Assembly (NCBI GenBank): GCA_016710165.1
Contig: JADJLJ010000005.1
Span: 186,001-250,000, forward strand
DNA length: 64,000 nucleotides
Direction of reading: 5' to 3'
Origin: Chitinophagaceae bacterium
GTDB taxonomy: Bacteria > Bacteroidota > Bacteroidia > Chitinophagales > Chitinophagaceae
The notes beneath the pieces were generated by a model, which was given only the letters and a program-made list of their open reading frames with translations, was not told the DNA's origin and ran no database searches. Below, piece after piece: positions 43,850 through 53,440 of this stretch. The position numbers and the translations under genes were made by a program. Numbering within the stretch: the stretch's first letter is position 1; each line of letters begins with the position of its first letter.

Positions 43850-45259
43850 ATGAAAACAGTTTATTTGTTTATTGGTTTAATAGTCAGCTCAATTTCTTTC
43901 GGGCAGAATGTGCAGGCCCGTTTATCTATGGCTTTAAAAGGATTGGAAAAGGATGGACAGTTCAAACACGCCATCATCAGTTTGTATGTGGTGGATAGTA
44001 AAACAGGCAACGTTGTATTTGATAAAAATTCACAGGTGGGGCTGGCGCCTGCAAGCTGCCAGAAAGTGGTTACAAGCGTGAGTGCATTTGAACTACTGGG
44101 GAAAGACTTCACGTACAAAACAACTATGGGATATAGTGGAAATTTTGACGGGACTTCTTTAAATGGAAATATTCTCTTTACCGGGTATGGAGACCCGACC
44201 CTGGGAAGCTGGCGATGGGAAAAAACAAAAGAAGAAATGGTAAAACAACAGATCGCAACCGCGTTGAAAAAGAAAAATATTTCCTCGGTCAATGGTAACC
44301 TGGTCATTGATGAATCGAAGTGGGAAAGCCAGGCTACACCAGGAGGATGGATATGGGAAGATGTTGGGAATTACTACGGCGCCGGAGCCCGGGCGTTGAA
44401 CTGGCATGAAAATCAGTACGACCTTATTTTAAGACCGGGTAAAAAACCGGGCGATTCTGTCGGGATCATTGCTACGGCGCCGCCTTTGGAGGTTTCGGTA
44501 CTGGTAAATGAATTGAAGACTGGCAAGACCGGAAGCGGGGATCAATCCATTATTTACCTGCCTGAAGATGGGTTAATAGGGTATGTAAGGGGAACCATAC
44601 CGGCGGGCAAAGAAACGTTTACTGTTTCAGGTTCCATGCCGGATGCATCCCTCCCGTTTATAAAAATGACAGAAAGCATCCTCGACAGTATAAATATTAA
44701 ATTAGGCGGGCGGGCAAAAACAAGCGATCACTATTTTTTAAACAAAGAAAAACTACCGGTTCAGTCGGGGACACTACTTTCAATCGTTTCACCTTCTTTA
44801 GACAGCATCAATTACTGGTTCCTAAAAAAAAGCGTGAACCTGTATGGCGAAGCGTTTGTAAAAACAATTGCGTATGAGAAAAAAGGATTTGGCGCAACGG
44901 ATACCGGGCTCAATATCATCAAGAACTTCTGGCAGGAGCGGGGCATTGAAAGATCGGCGTTGAATATCATGGACGGCAGCGGCCTTTCGCCCGCCAACCG
45001 GGTCACCACCCATGCATTGGCCACGGTGATGCAGTATGCCCGGCAGCAAAACTGGTTTGCTTCCTTTTACAATGCCCTGCCCGAAATGAATGGCATTAAA
45101 ATGAAGGATGGATATATCGGCGGGGTAAGAAGTTATACCGGCTATGTAAAAAGTAAAACAGGTACTGAATATACTTTTTCCTTCATCGTAAATAATTTCG
45201 ACGGCAGCCCCGGGGCAGCCCGGGAAAAAATGTGGAAGCTGCTGGATATTTTAAAGTAA
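43850..45259 (+). CDS. dacB: D-alanyl-D-alanine carboxypeptidase/endopeptidase (PBP4, family S13)
   Basis: The 469-residue periplasmic enzyme trims peptidoglycan peptides. A signal peptide (MKTVYLFIGLIVSSISFGQ) precedes the serine active-site motif SCQK (about residue 66, in PASCQKVVTS). The KTG motif appears as KSKTGTEYTFSFIVNN near the C-terminus, and DGSGLSPANRVT is the family's conserved SGLS-x-x-N stretch. VFDKNSQVGLAPAS is the usual sequence before the nucleophile. The frame is intact. Confidence 0.93.
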   Translation: MKTVYLFIGLIVSSISFGQNVQARLSMALKGLEKDGQFKHAIISLYVVDSKTGNVVFDKNSQVGLAPASCQKVVTSVSAFELLGKDFTYKTTMGYSGNFDGTSLNGNILFTGYGDPTLGSWRWEKTKEEMVKQQIATALKKKNISSVNGNLVIDESKWESQATPGGWIWEDVGNYYGAGARALNWHENQYDLILRPGKKPGDSVGIIATAPPLEVSVLVNELKTGKTGSGDQSIIYLPEDGLIGYVRGTIPAGKETFTVSGSMPDASLPFIKMTESILDSINIKLGGRAKTSDHYFLNKEKLPVQSGTLLSIVSPSLDSINYWFLKKSVNLYGEAFVKTIAYEKKGFGATDTGLNIIKNFWQERGIERSALNIMDGSGLSPANRVTTHALATVMQYARQQNWFASFYNALPEMNGIKMKDGYIGGVRSYTGYVKSKTGTEYTFSFIVNNFDGSPGAAREKMWKLLDILK

Positions 45260-45286
45260 CTTGAAACATCAACCAAAACCAATCAT

Positions 45287-45736
45287 ATGTCTGAACAGAA
45301 TTTTAAGAATCATTCCAGGTATGTACCCTTTTATCATTTTGTTGCGCCCACGGCCATACTGGCACTGATCGTTGGCTCCTGCATCAATCTATACAAAGCC
45401 TGCAGTAACTGCAGCAGTAATGATCATAGTGGCTTATACAGTGCATCGCTGGTCTGTTTGATGAGTTTTGTGATACTGATCGTTTGGTGGTACAGCCGTG
45501 CTTTTGCATTGAGGGCACAGGACCGGGCCATCCGGGCTGAAGAGAATTTCAGGCATTTTATTGCTACCGGTAAACCGTTAGAAAGCCGCCTGAGCATGAG
45601 CCAGGTCATTGCCCTGCGTTTCGCCGGCGATGATGAATTTGTTGCATTGGCCAAAAGAGCTGCAGAGGAGAACATGCCTGCTAAAGAAATTAAAATGGCC
45701 ATTAAAAACTGGAAGGCAGATCATAACAGGGTCTGA
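45287..45736 (+). CDS. DUF6526 family membrane protein
   Basis: The 149-residue product begins SEQNFKNHSRYVPFYHFVAP, with two membrane helices (about residues 18-40 and 55-75). The conserved stretch is FALRAQDRAIRAEENFRHFIATGKPLESRLSMSQVIALRFAGDDEFVALAKRAAEEN, ending AIKNWKADHNRV. The family is common in Bacteroidota and has no known function. It lies 27 bp after dacB on the same strand and may be co-transcribed. Confidence 0.82.
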   Translation: MSEQNFKNHSRYVPFYHFVAPTAILALIVGSCINLYKACSNCSSNDHSGLYSASLVCLMSFVILIVWWYSRAFALRAQDRAIRAEENFRHFIATGKPLESRLSMSQVIALRFAGDDEFVALAKRAAEENMPAKEIKMAIKNWKADHNRV

Positions 45737-45835
45737 TGCTCCTGTCCCCAAAAGGAGAACCTGGTAAAATATATTTCTTGTAAAAAACGAAAGGGTTATG
45801 GCTGAATGGATATAAAGGCTGATCAGGTTATCATA

Positions 45836-45863
45836 CCCTAAAGCCCCTTTAGGGGTTTGGGGC
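45836..45863. repeat. CCCTAAAG-CCC-CTTTAGGG hairpin repeat containing the thioesterase stop codon
   Basis: CCCTAAAG (45836-45843) pairs perfectly with CTTTAGGG (45847-45854), then GTTTGGGGC. The TAA of the thioesterase gene (45849-45851) lies in the right stem and the codons for its last residues APNP lie in the tail. Same family as 25922 and 26057. Confidence 0.75.
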
Positions 45864-46268
45864 AAAATATCCAGCCAGTTTATCCTTTAGCTCTTCCGGC
45901 ATGGAACAGCGCTTCATTGTCTTTGCATCTGCAAAGAACAACGTGACCACACCGGTATTCAGTAACTCATCCTGCTCATTATAGATCTCTGCATGAAATA
46001 CGATCTTATGATGCGTAGGCATTTCCTTTAAGGTGGTCTTTACCGTGATGAGATCATCGTATTTGGCGGGCCGCAGGAAACGGCTGTGGATCTCCACCAC
46101 GGGCATGATGATCCCCATTGCTTCTATCTCTTTATACGTATACCCGATCTGCCGGATGGCTTCGGCCCGGCCTATTTCATAGAACTGGGCATAGTGGCCA
46201 TAATATACAATGCCCATCTGGTCGGTGAGGGCGTAATGGATCCGTATCTGGGTTTCGGTTATGAACAT
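45849..46268 (-). CDS. Acyl-CoA thioesterase, YbgC/4HBT hotdog family
   Basis: The 139-residue hotdog-fold enzyme hydrolyses acyl-CoA thioesters. The catalytic pattern YALTDQMGIVYYGHYAQFYEIGRAEAIRQIG is clear, with the Asp in TDQMGIVYYGHY, followed by SRFLRPAKYDDLITVKT. The final residues APNP and the stop codon are supplied by a CCCTAAAG repeat, so the natural C-terminus may have been replaced. It lies 25 bp after the DoxX gene and probably shares its transcript. Confidence 0.92.
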   Translation of the reverse strand: MFITETQIRIHYALTDQMGIVYYGHYAQFYEIGRAEAIRQIGYTYKEIEAMGIIMPVVEIHSRFLRPAKYDDLITVKTTLKEMPTHHKIVFHAEIYNEQDELLNTGVVTLFFADAKTMKRCSMPEELKDKLAGYFAPNP

Positions 46269-46293
46269 GTAAATAAATTATTGAGCGGGGAAT

Positions 46294-46701
46294 CTATTTG
46301 CCGATCATGCTGTCCACGCTGATCCTTCCCGGACCAACAATAAGTAAAACAAGATAACCGGCTATATAAAGCGCTGCCATTTCACCATCCCCAAAAAACT
46401 TACCATCGTGTGCATCAAAAAGAGCAACGGCCATGGTTACGATCAACGGTATGGTGGCGAGCCTGGTAAATAATCCAAGTACCAGGAACAGGGAGCAGAA
46501 GAATTCAGCAAAAACAACCAATGCCAGGGATAACGTGCCGCCCATGCCCAGGAAACTCATGAATTTATGCTGGTATTCTCCAAAGTGAACGAGTTTATCG
46601 TATCCATGGTTCATCATCAGGATGCCGGCAGCAAGCCGTAAGACCAACATGGCCGCCGTTACTGCCCCGGCTGAATACTTTGCAGAGAGTAATTTTTTCA
46701 T
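46294..46701 (-). CDS. DoxX family membrane protein
   Basis: The 135-residue product has four helices and the DoxX pattern: LVLRLAAGILMMNHGYDKLVHFGEYQHKFMSFLGMG, VVFAEFFCSLFLVLGLFTRLATIPLIVTM and GDGEMAALYIAGYLVLLIVGPGRISVD. DoxX relatives are linked to redox or thiol metabolism in the membrane, but the partner here is unknown. It is upstream of the thioesterase on the same strand. Confidence 0.9.
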   Translation of the reverse strand: MKKLLSAKYSAGAVTAAMLVLRLAAGILMMNHGYDKLVHFGEYQHKFMSFLGMGGTLSLALVVFAEFFCSLFLVLGLFTRLATIPLIVTMAVALFDAHDGKFFGDGEMAALYIAGYLVLLIVGPGRISVDSMIGK

Positions 46702-46852
46702 TTTGTTCTATAAACGGGTTTTTGATTTTTTAATCAACTGTTATAAAAGGCCAAAACAATTTTTATTTATCATTTTATTAACAGCCTTGTAAAAATACAT
46801 TCGTTTTGTTTACATCAGTTATCCACTTATTCACAATCTGTTTGGAACGATG

Positions 46853-46882
46853 TTTGTAACGGTAGCTTAGTAAGTAATTTTG
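46853..46882 (+). promoter_or_regulatory. Promoter of the TPR / outer-membrane barrel gene set
   Basis: TTTG at 46853-46856 and TAATTTTG at 46875-46882 (exact TAnnTTTG) are 18 bp apart. The leader to ATG 46912 would be about 25 nt. Confidence 0.72.
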
Positions 46883-46911
46883 CAGCAGCAAAGATGATCG
46901 AACTCAAAACC

Positions 46912-49900
46912 ATGATAAAACAAAGAATTACATGCCTGTTGCTGGCAACAGCATTTTCCCTATCCGCCCTTTCACAGCCAACGAATGCAGTCACAGACAC
47001 GGAAAAAAAATTCAAAGATGCAAAAGCGCTTTTTGTACAGGAGCAGTTTGCCCTGGCCTACCCGTTGTTTGCTGAACTGAAGGCACAATATCCCGACAAT
47101 ACGGTAAGTGACCATACCTACCTCAATGATGATGTGGGTTACTATTACATAGCCTGCCAGCTGAAATTGCAGCAGCCCGTTGCCGAACAACAGGCAAGGC
47201 ATTACATCAACGTGGTGAATAATGAGCCACGCAGGCAGTTGATGAGTTACCACCTGGCAAAATTTTATTTTACCAGGGAAGATTTCAGCAATGCCATTAA
47301 TTATTACGAACGGGCAGGACTGGAAAATTTAAGTAATGCCGAGATCGCGGATGCAAAATTTGAAAAAGCATATTGTTATTTCAACCTCAAACAGTTTGAC
47401 CAGGCCAAACCTTTGTTTGATGAGATACACCAGTTACCCGGCAATAAGTATTATATACCCGCCAATTATTACTATGGCTTCATCAGTTATTACGACCGCC
47501 GGTTCAACGAAGCATTGAAGGCATTCAAGCTGGTGGAAACGCAGGAAGCCTATAAGGGAGTGGTACCATACTATATTGCGGAGATCTATTATTTCCAGGG
47601 AAAGAAGGACGAAGCATTGCGGTATGGGGAAAGCGTTCTTGCCCGGCCCGGTGTTTTGTACTATCAGAAAGAGATGAACCTGCTCATTGGCCAGTTGTAT
47701 TTTGAGAAGAAGAACTATAAACGGGCTTTACCACTACTGGAAGCCTATGTGAACAGCAGCGAAAAAGTGAGCAAGGAAGTGATGTATGAGCTGAGCTATT
47801 GTTATTATGATGCCAACCAGCTGGGCAAAGCCATTGAAGGGTTCAAACAGTTAAGTACCGAACGGGACTCGATGGGGCAGAACAGCATGTACCTGCTGGG
47901 CGACTGTTACTTACGAACCAACCAGAAAGCAAATGCCCGTAATGCATTTCAGTACAGCGTCTACAACAGTTCCAATAAGGTCCAGCAGCAGGTATCACGG
48001 TTCAATTATGCCAAGCTTTCTTACGAACTGGGCTACCAGGACATTGCCCTTAGTGAGATGAAGAAATACCTGCAGGATTATCCAAACAGCGAATACGATA
48101 CCGAGGCAAAAGAGATACTGGTGAACCTGCTTACCAATACCAACAATTTTGCAGATGCACTGAACCTCTATGAGTCATTTGATAAACCCACGGCCTCCAT
48201 GCAGAAAGCCTATCCGCGTATCCTGTACGGACGGGCAGTGGAACTGATCAATGACCAGCAGGTGAAAAAGGCCGATGAATTGCTGACGAAGATCCTTCAA
48301 CTGCCTGCCTCTCCGGTTACACCCTATGCCAATTTCTGGAAAGGGGAGATCGCTTACCGGAACAACGAATATGACGGGGCGATCAGGTACCTGAACCTTT
48401 ACCTGCAGGCAAATGTTCCCGCCCAGGGAGAGGCAAATAATGCGGCTGCCAGGTACAACCTGGGTTATTGCTGGCTGCAAAAAGAGAATTACAAACAGGC
48501 GCTTGGCTTTTTTGAACAGGTGGCAAAAACAGTTTCGGTCACTTCCCCATTCATGGACCAGGATGCGTATGTACGCAGCGCCGACTGCTATTTTATGAAC
48601 AGGGAGTTTGCAAAAGCAAACAGCATGTATGATAACGTGGTGAACAATGCCCTGCCGCAGAGTGATTATGCCATGTTCCAGAAATCACTGATCGCAGGCG
48701 TAAAGAGTTCCTCCGAAAAGATACGGACGCTGAATGCATTGTTAAAGCAATATCCAAAGAGCAATATGGTGCCCGACGTGAACATGGAGATCGCCCTGAC
48801 CTATATTGCCGATGAAAAATTCAACGAGGCGGTTCCTTACCTGAATACACTGATCAGTTCTGCAGAAGCCGGTGGCCTGAAGCCGAAAGCATACTTAAAA
48901 CTTGGTCTGTGCTATTACAACATGAACCGCAATACGGAGGCGCTGGATAATTACCAGGCGCTCATTCAGAAATATCCGCGATCCGCTGAGGCCGATGAAG
49001 CCATGGACATCATGAAGAACATATACGTGGAAACAGGCAGGCCGAACGATTACATAGAAATGATGCGTAAGAATGGAAAGAATATTTCGGTTTCCGAGGC
49101 GGATTCACTCACCTATGCTTCAGCAGAATTAAAATACAATGCAGCCGACTGCAATGCGGCCATTGCCGGGTTTAAGAATTACCTGTCGCAATACCCCAAC
49201 GGTTCGTATGCGCTGGAAGCAAATTATTTCAGCAGTGAATGTTACCTGAAGAGCAAAGACTGGCAGAAGGCCCTGGCCGGTTACGATTATGTGAACAGCA
49301 AAGGCCTGAACCGTTACTTTGAAAAAGCAACCCTGGAAGCAGCCAGGATAAATTATTTTGAACTGAAAGACTATGCTGCGGCAAAAAAATACTTTGAATC
49401 ATTGACCGCCGGCGCCGTGAACCAGGATAATCAACTGGAAGCGTTGAGGGGGCTGGTACGTTGTTATTACCTGCTGAAGGATTATACACTGGCCAACGAG
49501 GCCGCCAATAAACTGCTCACCAGGAAAGGCCTTACTACCGACGACAGGTCGATCGCATTCCTGGTGCTGGGAAAATCGCAGCAGTTGAAGAATGATTGTG
49601 CCGGCGCCATCACATCGTTCAAGTCCTGTGCATCCATCAACAAATCGGCCTGGGGCGCCGAAGCCCGGTTCGAGATCGCCCATTGCCTGTTTACAACGAA
49701 CAATTTCAGCGCTGCTGAAAGATCGGCACTGGCTGTGATCAAAGAAACAGGCTCTTATGATAACTGGGTAACGAAGAGCTATATCCTGCTCGGGGATATT
49801 TTCATGCAGCAGAAAGATTATTTCAATGCAAAAGCTACGTACGAAAGCGTGGCTAAAAATGCGGTGATACCCGAACTGAAGCAGGAAGCCCAGCAGAAGC

Positions 49901-49952
49901 TTGAAAGGCCATCGAGGAAGAAAAGGCTGTCAGTAAAGTGGGAGGGAATTAG
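46912..49952 (+). CDS. Large secreted TPR repeat protein (3' end frameshifted at an A3 run)
   Basis: The protein has a signal peptide (MIKQRITCLLLATAFSLSALSQ) and then about 950 residues of TPR-like helical repeats from end to end (for example YYFQGKKDEALRYGESVLARP, YYDANQLGKAIEGFKQL and YYNMNRNTEALDNYQALIQKYP). It may scaffold an envelope complex with the outer-membrane barrel encoded next. The frame as read ends in RPSRKKRLSVKWEGIRS at 49959. One extra A at 49904-49906 would instead give KLEKAIEEEKAVSKVGGN and stop at TAG 49950-49952, a far more natural end. Confidence 0.82.
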
Positions 49953-50035
49953 GAGTTAAGGTTATGAGTTAGGAGTTATGAGTTAGGAGTTATGAGTTAG
50001 GAGTTATGAGTTAGAAGTTAGGAATCGGGAGTTAG
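49953..50035. repeat. 7-bp word array GAGTTAG/GAGTTAT after the TPR gene
   Basis: Alternating heptamers GAGTTAG and GAGTTAT run for about ten units, starting at the base after the restored TAG stop. Here there is no clear complementary second arm. Confidence 0.92.
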
Positions 50036-50064
50036 ACCCGGGAGTCTTTCAAAAAACAACAAAA

Positions 50065-51795
50065 ATGAAAATTCTAAATAGGCAAAATTCAATGATCAAT
50101 GTTCAGCAATTAAACCCGCCTGCAGGTGTACAGGTATCGGACCTGGAAAGACACAGGCTCTTTATGGCTTTTTTCCTGTTATTTATTGCCTTCTGCTTAT
50201 TGCCTCTTTTTAGCAGTGCACAAAAAGATACGGTCAAAAAAACGACGACCATTGATATTACTTCATCCTACAAACCCGTTTTGCGGAATGCAGTTAAGTT
50301 GAATTTCTCCGCTTCACACCTGGGCGGCGATACTTCAAGGCCCGTACTTACGTATGATATCCCTGCACAGAATTTATTTTATTCTTACCAGCCCATTCCA
50401 TTAAAGCCACTGGCGCTGGAGCAGGATACCAATTTATACCTGGGGCTGCGGAACTTTGTAAAAGCCGGGTATGGTAATTTCTCTACGCCGTATGTAAGCG
50501 CCGGGTTCAGTTTTGGGGATGGTAAAAAATTCCTGGCGAACGTGTATGCGGATTACATCTCTTCCAAAGGAAAGATCCAGTACCAGGATTACAGCAGGCT
50601 GCACGTAAAAGCGGCGGGCAGTTATTTCCTGCCTAAGAATGAAGTATATGCCGGTGTTGACGTAAGGATGAATGAGAATTTCCTGTACGGATATGATACC
50701 AGCATGTATAAATATACCCGGAAAGACGTGCGCCAGCAGTTCCAGGACCTATCGTTGAGGGGAGGTATCCGCAATACGGTAACGGGTGAATACGGCATCA
50801 ATTATAATCCCAGCCTGCAGGTAAGCAATTTTATAAATGTGAATAAACTGGCAGAAACATCTGTTTTACTTACGGTGCCTGTTGAAAAAGAATTCGGAGA
50901 AGCTTTTACATTCCGGGTGGAAGGAAAGGCAGACATTACCTCTTATACAACAAAAGATGTTTTCCCCAGGATAAAACTCAACAACAATGTGTTCCAGGTA
51001 GGACCATCACTGGTATTCTCCACACCCAGGTTCAGTATCAACGGGGGTATTTTGCCAACCTGGGATAATGGGAATTTCATCTGGCTGCCCAATGTTTATG
51101 CCGAAGCACAGATCGCTGAAAATATCTTTGCATTCCAGGCGGGATGGGTGGGAAGGCTTACAAAGAATACGTACCGCAACCTGTCGGAGATCAATCCGTA
51201 CCTGAAAACATTCACCGCACAACTGAACACGAAGGAGGTTGAATATTACGGTGGCATCAAAGCAACGCTGGGCAAGCATTTTAACTTTAATGCAAAAGCG
51301 GGATTGGTAACCTATACCAACCTCCCTTTCTTCATCAATGATACGGCAACCGATAATAAATCGTTTGTCATCAGTAACGAGACCGGCGTCCGTAATTTCC
51401 GTGTTCACGGCGACGTGAGCTATATAAACCAGGATAAGTTCACCGTTACAGCCGGTTTAACTTTCAACGGATACACCGGGATGAAAAGGAATGCAAGGGC
51501 ATGGAATACGATCCCGATGGAATTCTCCAGTTCTTTACGGTGGTGGGCGCTTAAGCAGGTATTGCTGAAAGCCGATTTCTATGCATTCGGCGGCGGCCAT
51601 TACCTGGATAAGGGAAATGTGAGCAGGGTATTTGCACCGGGTTCCGACTTCAGTGCAGGCATTGAATTTAAGATCAGCAAGATGTTCAGTGCCTGGATGG
51701 ATGTGAATAATATTTTCAATACCAAATACCAGCGCTGGCATAATTACGAAGTGTATGGCCTCAACCTGCTGGGTGGCATACGAGTGAATTTTTAA
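50065..51795 (+). CDS. Outer-membrane beta-barrel protein, TonB-dependent-receptor-like
   Basis: The product (576 residues from ATG 50065) carries a hydrophobic signal at residues 34-52 (MAFFLLFIAFCLLPLFSSAQ), so the real start may be ATG 50164. The mature part begins DTVKKTTTIDITSSYKPVLRNAVKLNFSAS and continues as amphipathic strands with aromatic girdle residues to a C-terminal ...GLNLLGGIRVNF with final Phe. The C-terminal half resembles TonB-dependent receptor barrels (MDVNNIFNTKYQRW), but I see no TonB box or plug domain. It forms a set with the TPR protein upstream and the HU-domain gene downstream. Confidence 0.75.
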   Translation: MKILNRQNSMINVQQLNPPAGVQVSDLERHRLFMAFFLLFIAFCLLPLFSSAQKDTVKKTTTIDITSSYKPVLRNAVKLNFSASHLGGDTSRPVLTYDIPAQNLFYSYQPIPLKPLALEQDTNLYLGLRNFVKAGYGNFSTPYVSAGFSFGDGKKFLANVYADYISSKGKIQYQDYSRLHVKAAGSYFLPKNEVYAGVDVRMNENFLYGYDTSMYKYTRKDVRQQFQDLSLRGGIRNTVTGEYGINYNPSLQVSNFINVNKLAETSVLLTVPVEKEFGEAFTFRVEGKADITSYTTKDVFPRIKLNNNVFQVGPSLVFSTPRFSINGGILPTWDNGNFIWLPNVYAEAQIAENIFAFQAGWVGRLTKNTYRNLSEINPYLKTFTAQLNTKEVEYYGGIKATLGKHFNFNAKAGLVTYTNLPFFINDTATDNKSFVISNETGVRNFRVHGDVSYINQDKFTVTAGLTFNGYTGMKRNARAWNTIPMEFSSSLRWWALKQVLLKADFYAFGGGHYLDKGNVSRVFAPGSDFSAGIEFKISKMFSAWMDVNNIFNTKYQRWHNYEVYGLNLLGGIRVNF

Positions 51796-51816
51796 TACCG
51801 TACCCTATATTCGGTC

Positions 51817-51844
51817 CCGGCTGATAACTTCAGCCGGTTTTTTT
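51817..51844 (+). terminator. Rho-independent terminator of the barrel gene
   Basis: CCGGCTGA (51817-51824) pairs with TCAGCCGG (51830-51837) and is followed by seven Ts. Confidence 0.9.
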
Positions 51845-51858
51845 ATGCCCACCGGGTA

Positions 51859-51890
51859 TTTGCCCGGCTCATTCGTAGAGCATATCTTTG
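51859..51890 (+). promoter_or_regulatory. Promoter of the HU-domain / methyltransferase genes
   Basis: TTTG at 51859-51862 and TATCTTTG at 51883-51890 (exact TAnnTTTG) are 20 bp apart. The predicted leader is about 10 nt to ATG 51906. Confidence 0.75.
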
Positions 51891-51905
51891 TCCCTGCCAG
51901 CTACC

Positions 51906-52505
51906 ATGCATCAACTGATCGCTTCATATCTTTTCCAGTATAAAAATTGCCCGTTGCCGGGCTTTGGTTCTTTGACCATGGTATCAGCCGGTGCAGAAGC
52001 CGATTTCACCAGTCACCTGATCCGTGCTCCCCGGCAGCTCATCCATTTCAGCGATAAAGAAATGAATGCTGCAAACTTTGTGAATTATGTTGCAGGAAAA
52101 ATGCATGCAAATGAGCGTGACGTAACTGCATCGCTCAGGGATTTTTCGGCAAGCCTGAAAAATGAGATATCAGCCAACGCAAAAGCAGCACTGCCGGGCA
52201 TTGGTGATTTTTTTGTAGATGAACATGGCAATACCATCTTTGAACAGTCGGCACTGCCGGGGGTTTTCATGCAACCGGTGACAGCCATCCGGGTGATACA
52301 TCCAAATGCCGAACACAGCATGCTGGTGGGGGATAAGGAGACCACGAACACCATGATGACCGAATATTTTTCGGAGGACGAAGCGGTGAAAGACCGCTGG
52401 TGGGTATGGGCCGTTGTTTTAGGCGTATTGGCCTTGCTGGCCCTGGTCATTTATTTCAGCAATGAGAACAGCGCTTCTCATTTAGGCAACGCCGTTAAAA
52501 TTTAA
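51906..52505 (+). CDS. CCDC81-like bacterial HU domain membrane protein
   Basis: The 199-residue protein starts MHQLIASYLFQYKNCPLPGFGSLTM, the HU-CCDC81 pattern, and continues with NYVAGKM and LPGIGDFFVDEHGNTIFEQ. The N-terminal half thus consists of two tandem HU-like units. One membrane helix near residues 165-187 (WWVWAVVLGVLALLALVIYF) follows. In Bacteroidota these proteins are membrane-anchored, often with a SPOR domain, which is absent here. A structural or recruitment role at the inner membrane is inferred. It overlaps nothing and is 7 bp before the methyltransferase. Confidence 0.8.
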   Translation: MHQLIASYLFQYKNCPLPGFGSLTMVSAGAEADFTSHLIRAPRQLIHFSDKEMNAANFVNYVAGKMHANERDVTASLRDFSASLKNEISANAKAALPGIGDFFVDEHGNTIFEQSALPGVFMQPVTAIRVIHPNAEHSMLVGDKETTNTMMTEYFSEDEAVKDRWWVWAVVLGVLALLALVIYFSNENSASHLGNAVKI

Positions 52506-52512
52506 TTCCTGC

Positions 52513-53406
52513 ATGATCCATTATACCCATTGTCCTGTTTGTAAAAGCGATTCCATTCAGCCTGCGTTAAAAGCAAAAGACCACACCGTTTCACAGGAAG
52601 TATTTCCGGTGTGGCAGTGCAATGCCTGCACAGCCCGTTTTACCCAGGATGTACCGGCACAGGCTGGTATCGGTGTTTACTATGCTTCTGCCGCTTATAT
52701 ATCTCACAGCGATACCCGGGAAGGACTCATCAATAATCTTTATCACCTTGTCAGGAAGCGTACACTCGCTTCTAAAATGAAACTGGTGATGCATGCGACC
52801 GGGTTAAAAAAAGGACAGGTATTGGATATTGGTTGTGGCACAGGTGCTTTTTTAGATACGATGAAAAGAGCCGGGTGGGCGATAACCGGGCTGGAACCGG
52901 ACGAAACTGCAAGGGTGAAGGCGGTGGAGTTATATGGAATTGATCCGCAGGAGCCTGGTAAATTATTTGAACTGGCCCCGGGTACCTTTCATGCCATCAC
53001 GATGTGGCATGTACTGGAACATGTGCATGAACTGCATGAATACATAAAACAAATAGCCGGCTTGCTTACCGAAAAAGGAAAATTGTTCATTGCGGTGCCT
53101 AATTACACTTCTAAAGATGCGGATATCTATAAAGAATACTGGGCAGCTTATGATGTGCCGCGTCACCTGTACCATTTCTCACCAGAGAGCATGGAAAAAT
53201 TACTTAAAACCTATGACTTAAGACTTATTACCTGCAAACCCATGTGGTTCGACAGTTTTTATGTGAGCATGCTGAGCGAAAAATATAAGAATGGCAAGGG
53301 AAATATTCTGAAAGCTGTTATCAATGGCTTTCTTTCCAACCTAAAGGCATGGGGCAATACCAAAAAATGCAGTTCGGTAATCTATGTGATCTGTAAAAGC
53401 AATTAA
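52513..53406 (+). CDS. SAM-dependent methyltransferase with N-terminal zinc ribbon
   Basis: The 297-residue enzyme starts with a four-cysteine knuckle (HCPVCKSDSI...WQCNACTARF), then a linker, then the class I methyltransferase core VLDIGCGTGAFLDTMKRAGWAITGLEPDE and FHAITMWHVLEHVHELHEYI. It belongs to the broad Methyltransf_23 group, whose members modify sugars, lipids or quinone-like compounds. The substrate is unknown. It shares the promoter at 51.86 kb with the HU-domain gene. Confidence 0.88.
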   Translation: MIHYTHCPVCKSDSIQPALKAKDHTVSQEVFPVWQCNACTARFTQDVPAQAGIGVYYASAAYISHSDTREGLINNLYHLVRKRTLASKMKLVMHATGLKKGQVLDIGCGTGAFLDTMKRAGWAITGLEPDETARVKAVELYGIDPQEPGKLFELAPGTFHAITMWHVLEHVHELHEYIKQIAGLLTEKGKLFIAVPNYTSKDADIYKEYWAAYDVPRHLYHFSPESMEKLLKTYDLRLITCKPMWFDSFYVSMLSEKYKNGKGNILKAVINGFLSNLKAWGNTKKCSSVIYVICKSN

Positions 53407-53440
53407 AGGCCCGGATCAATCCCGTATTATTCAGCATCCT

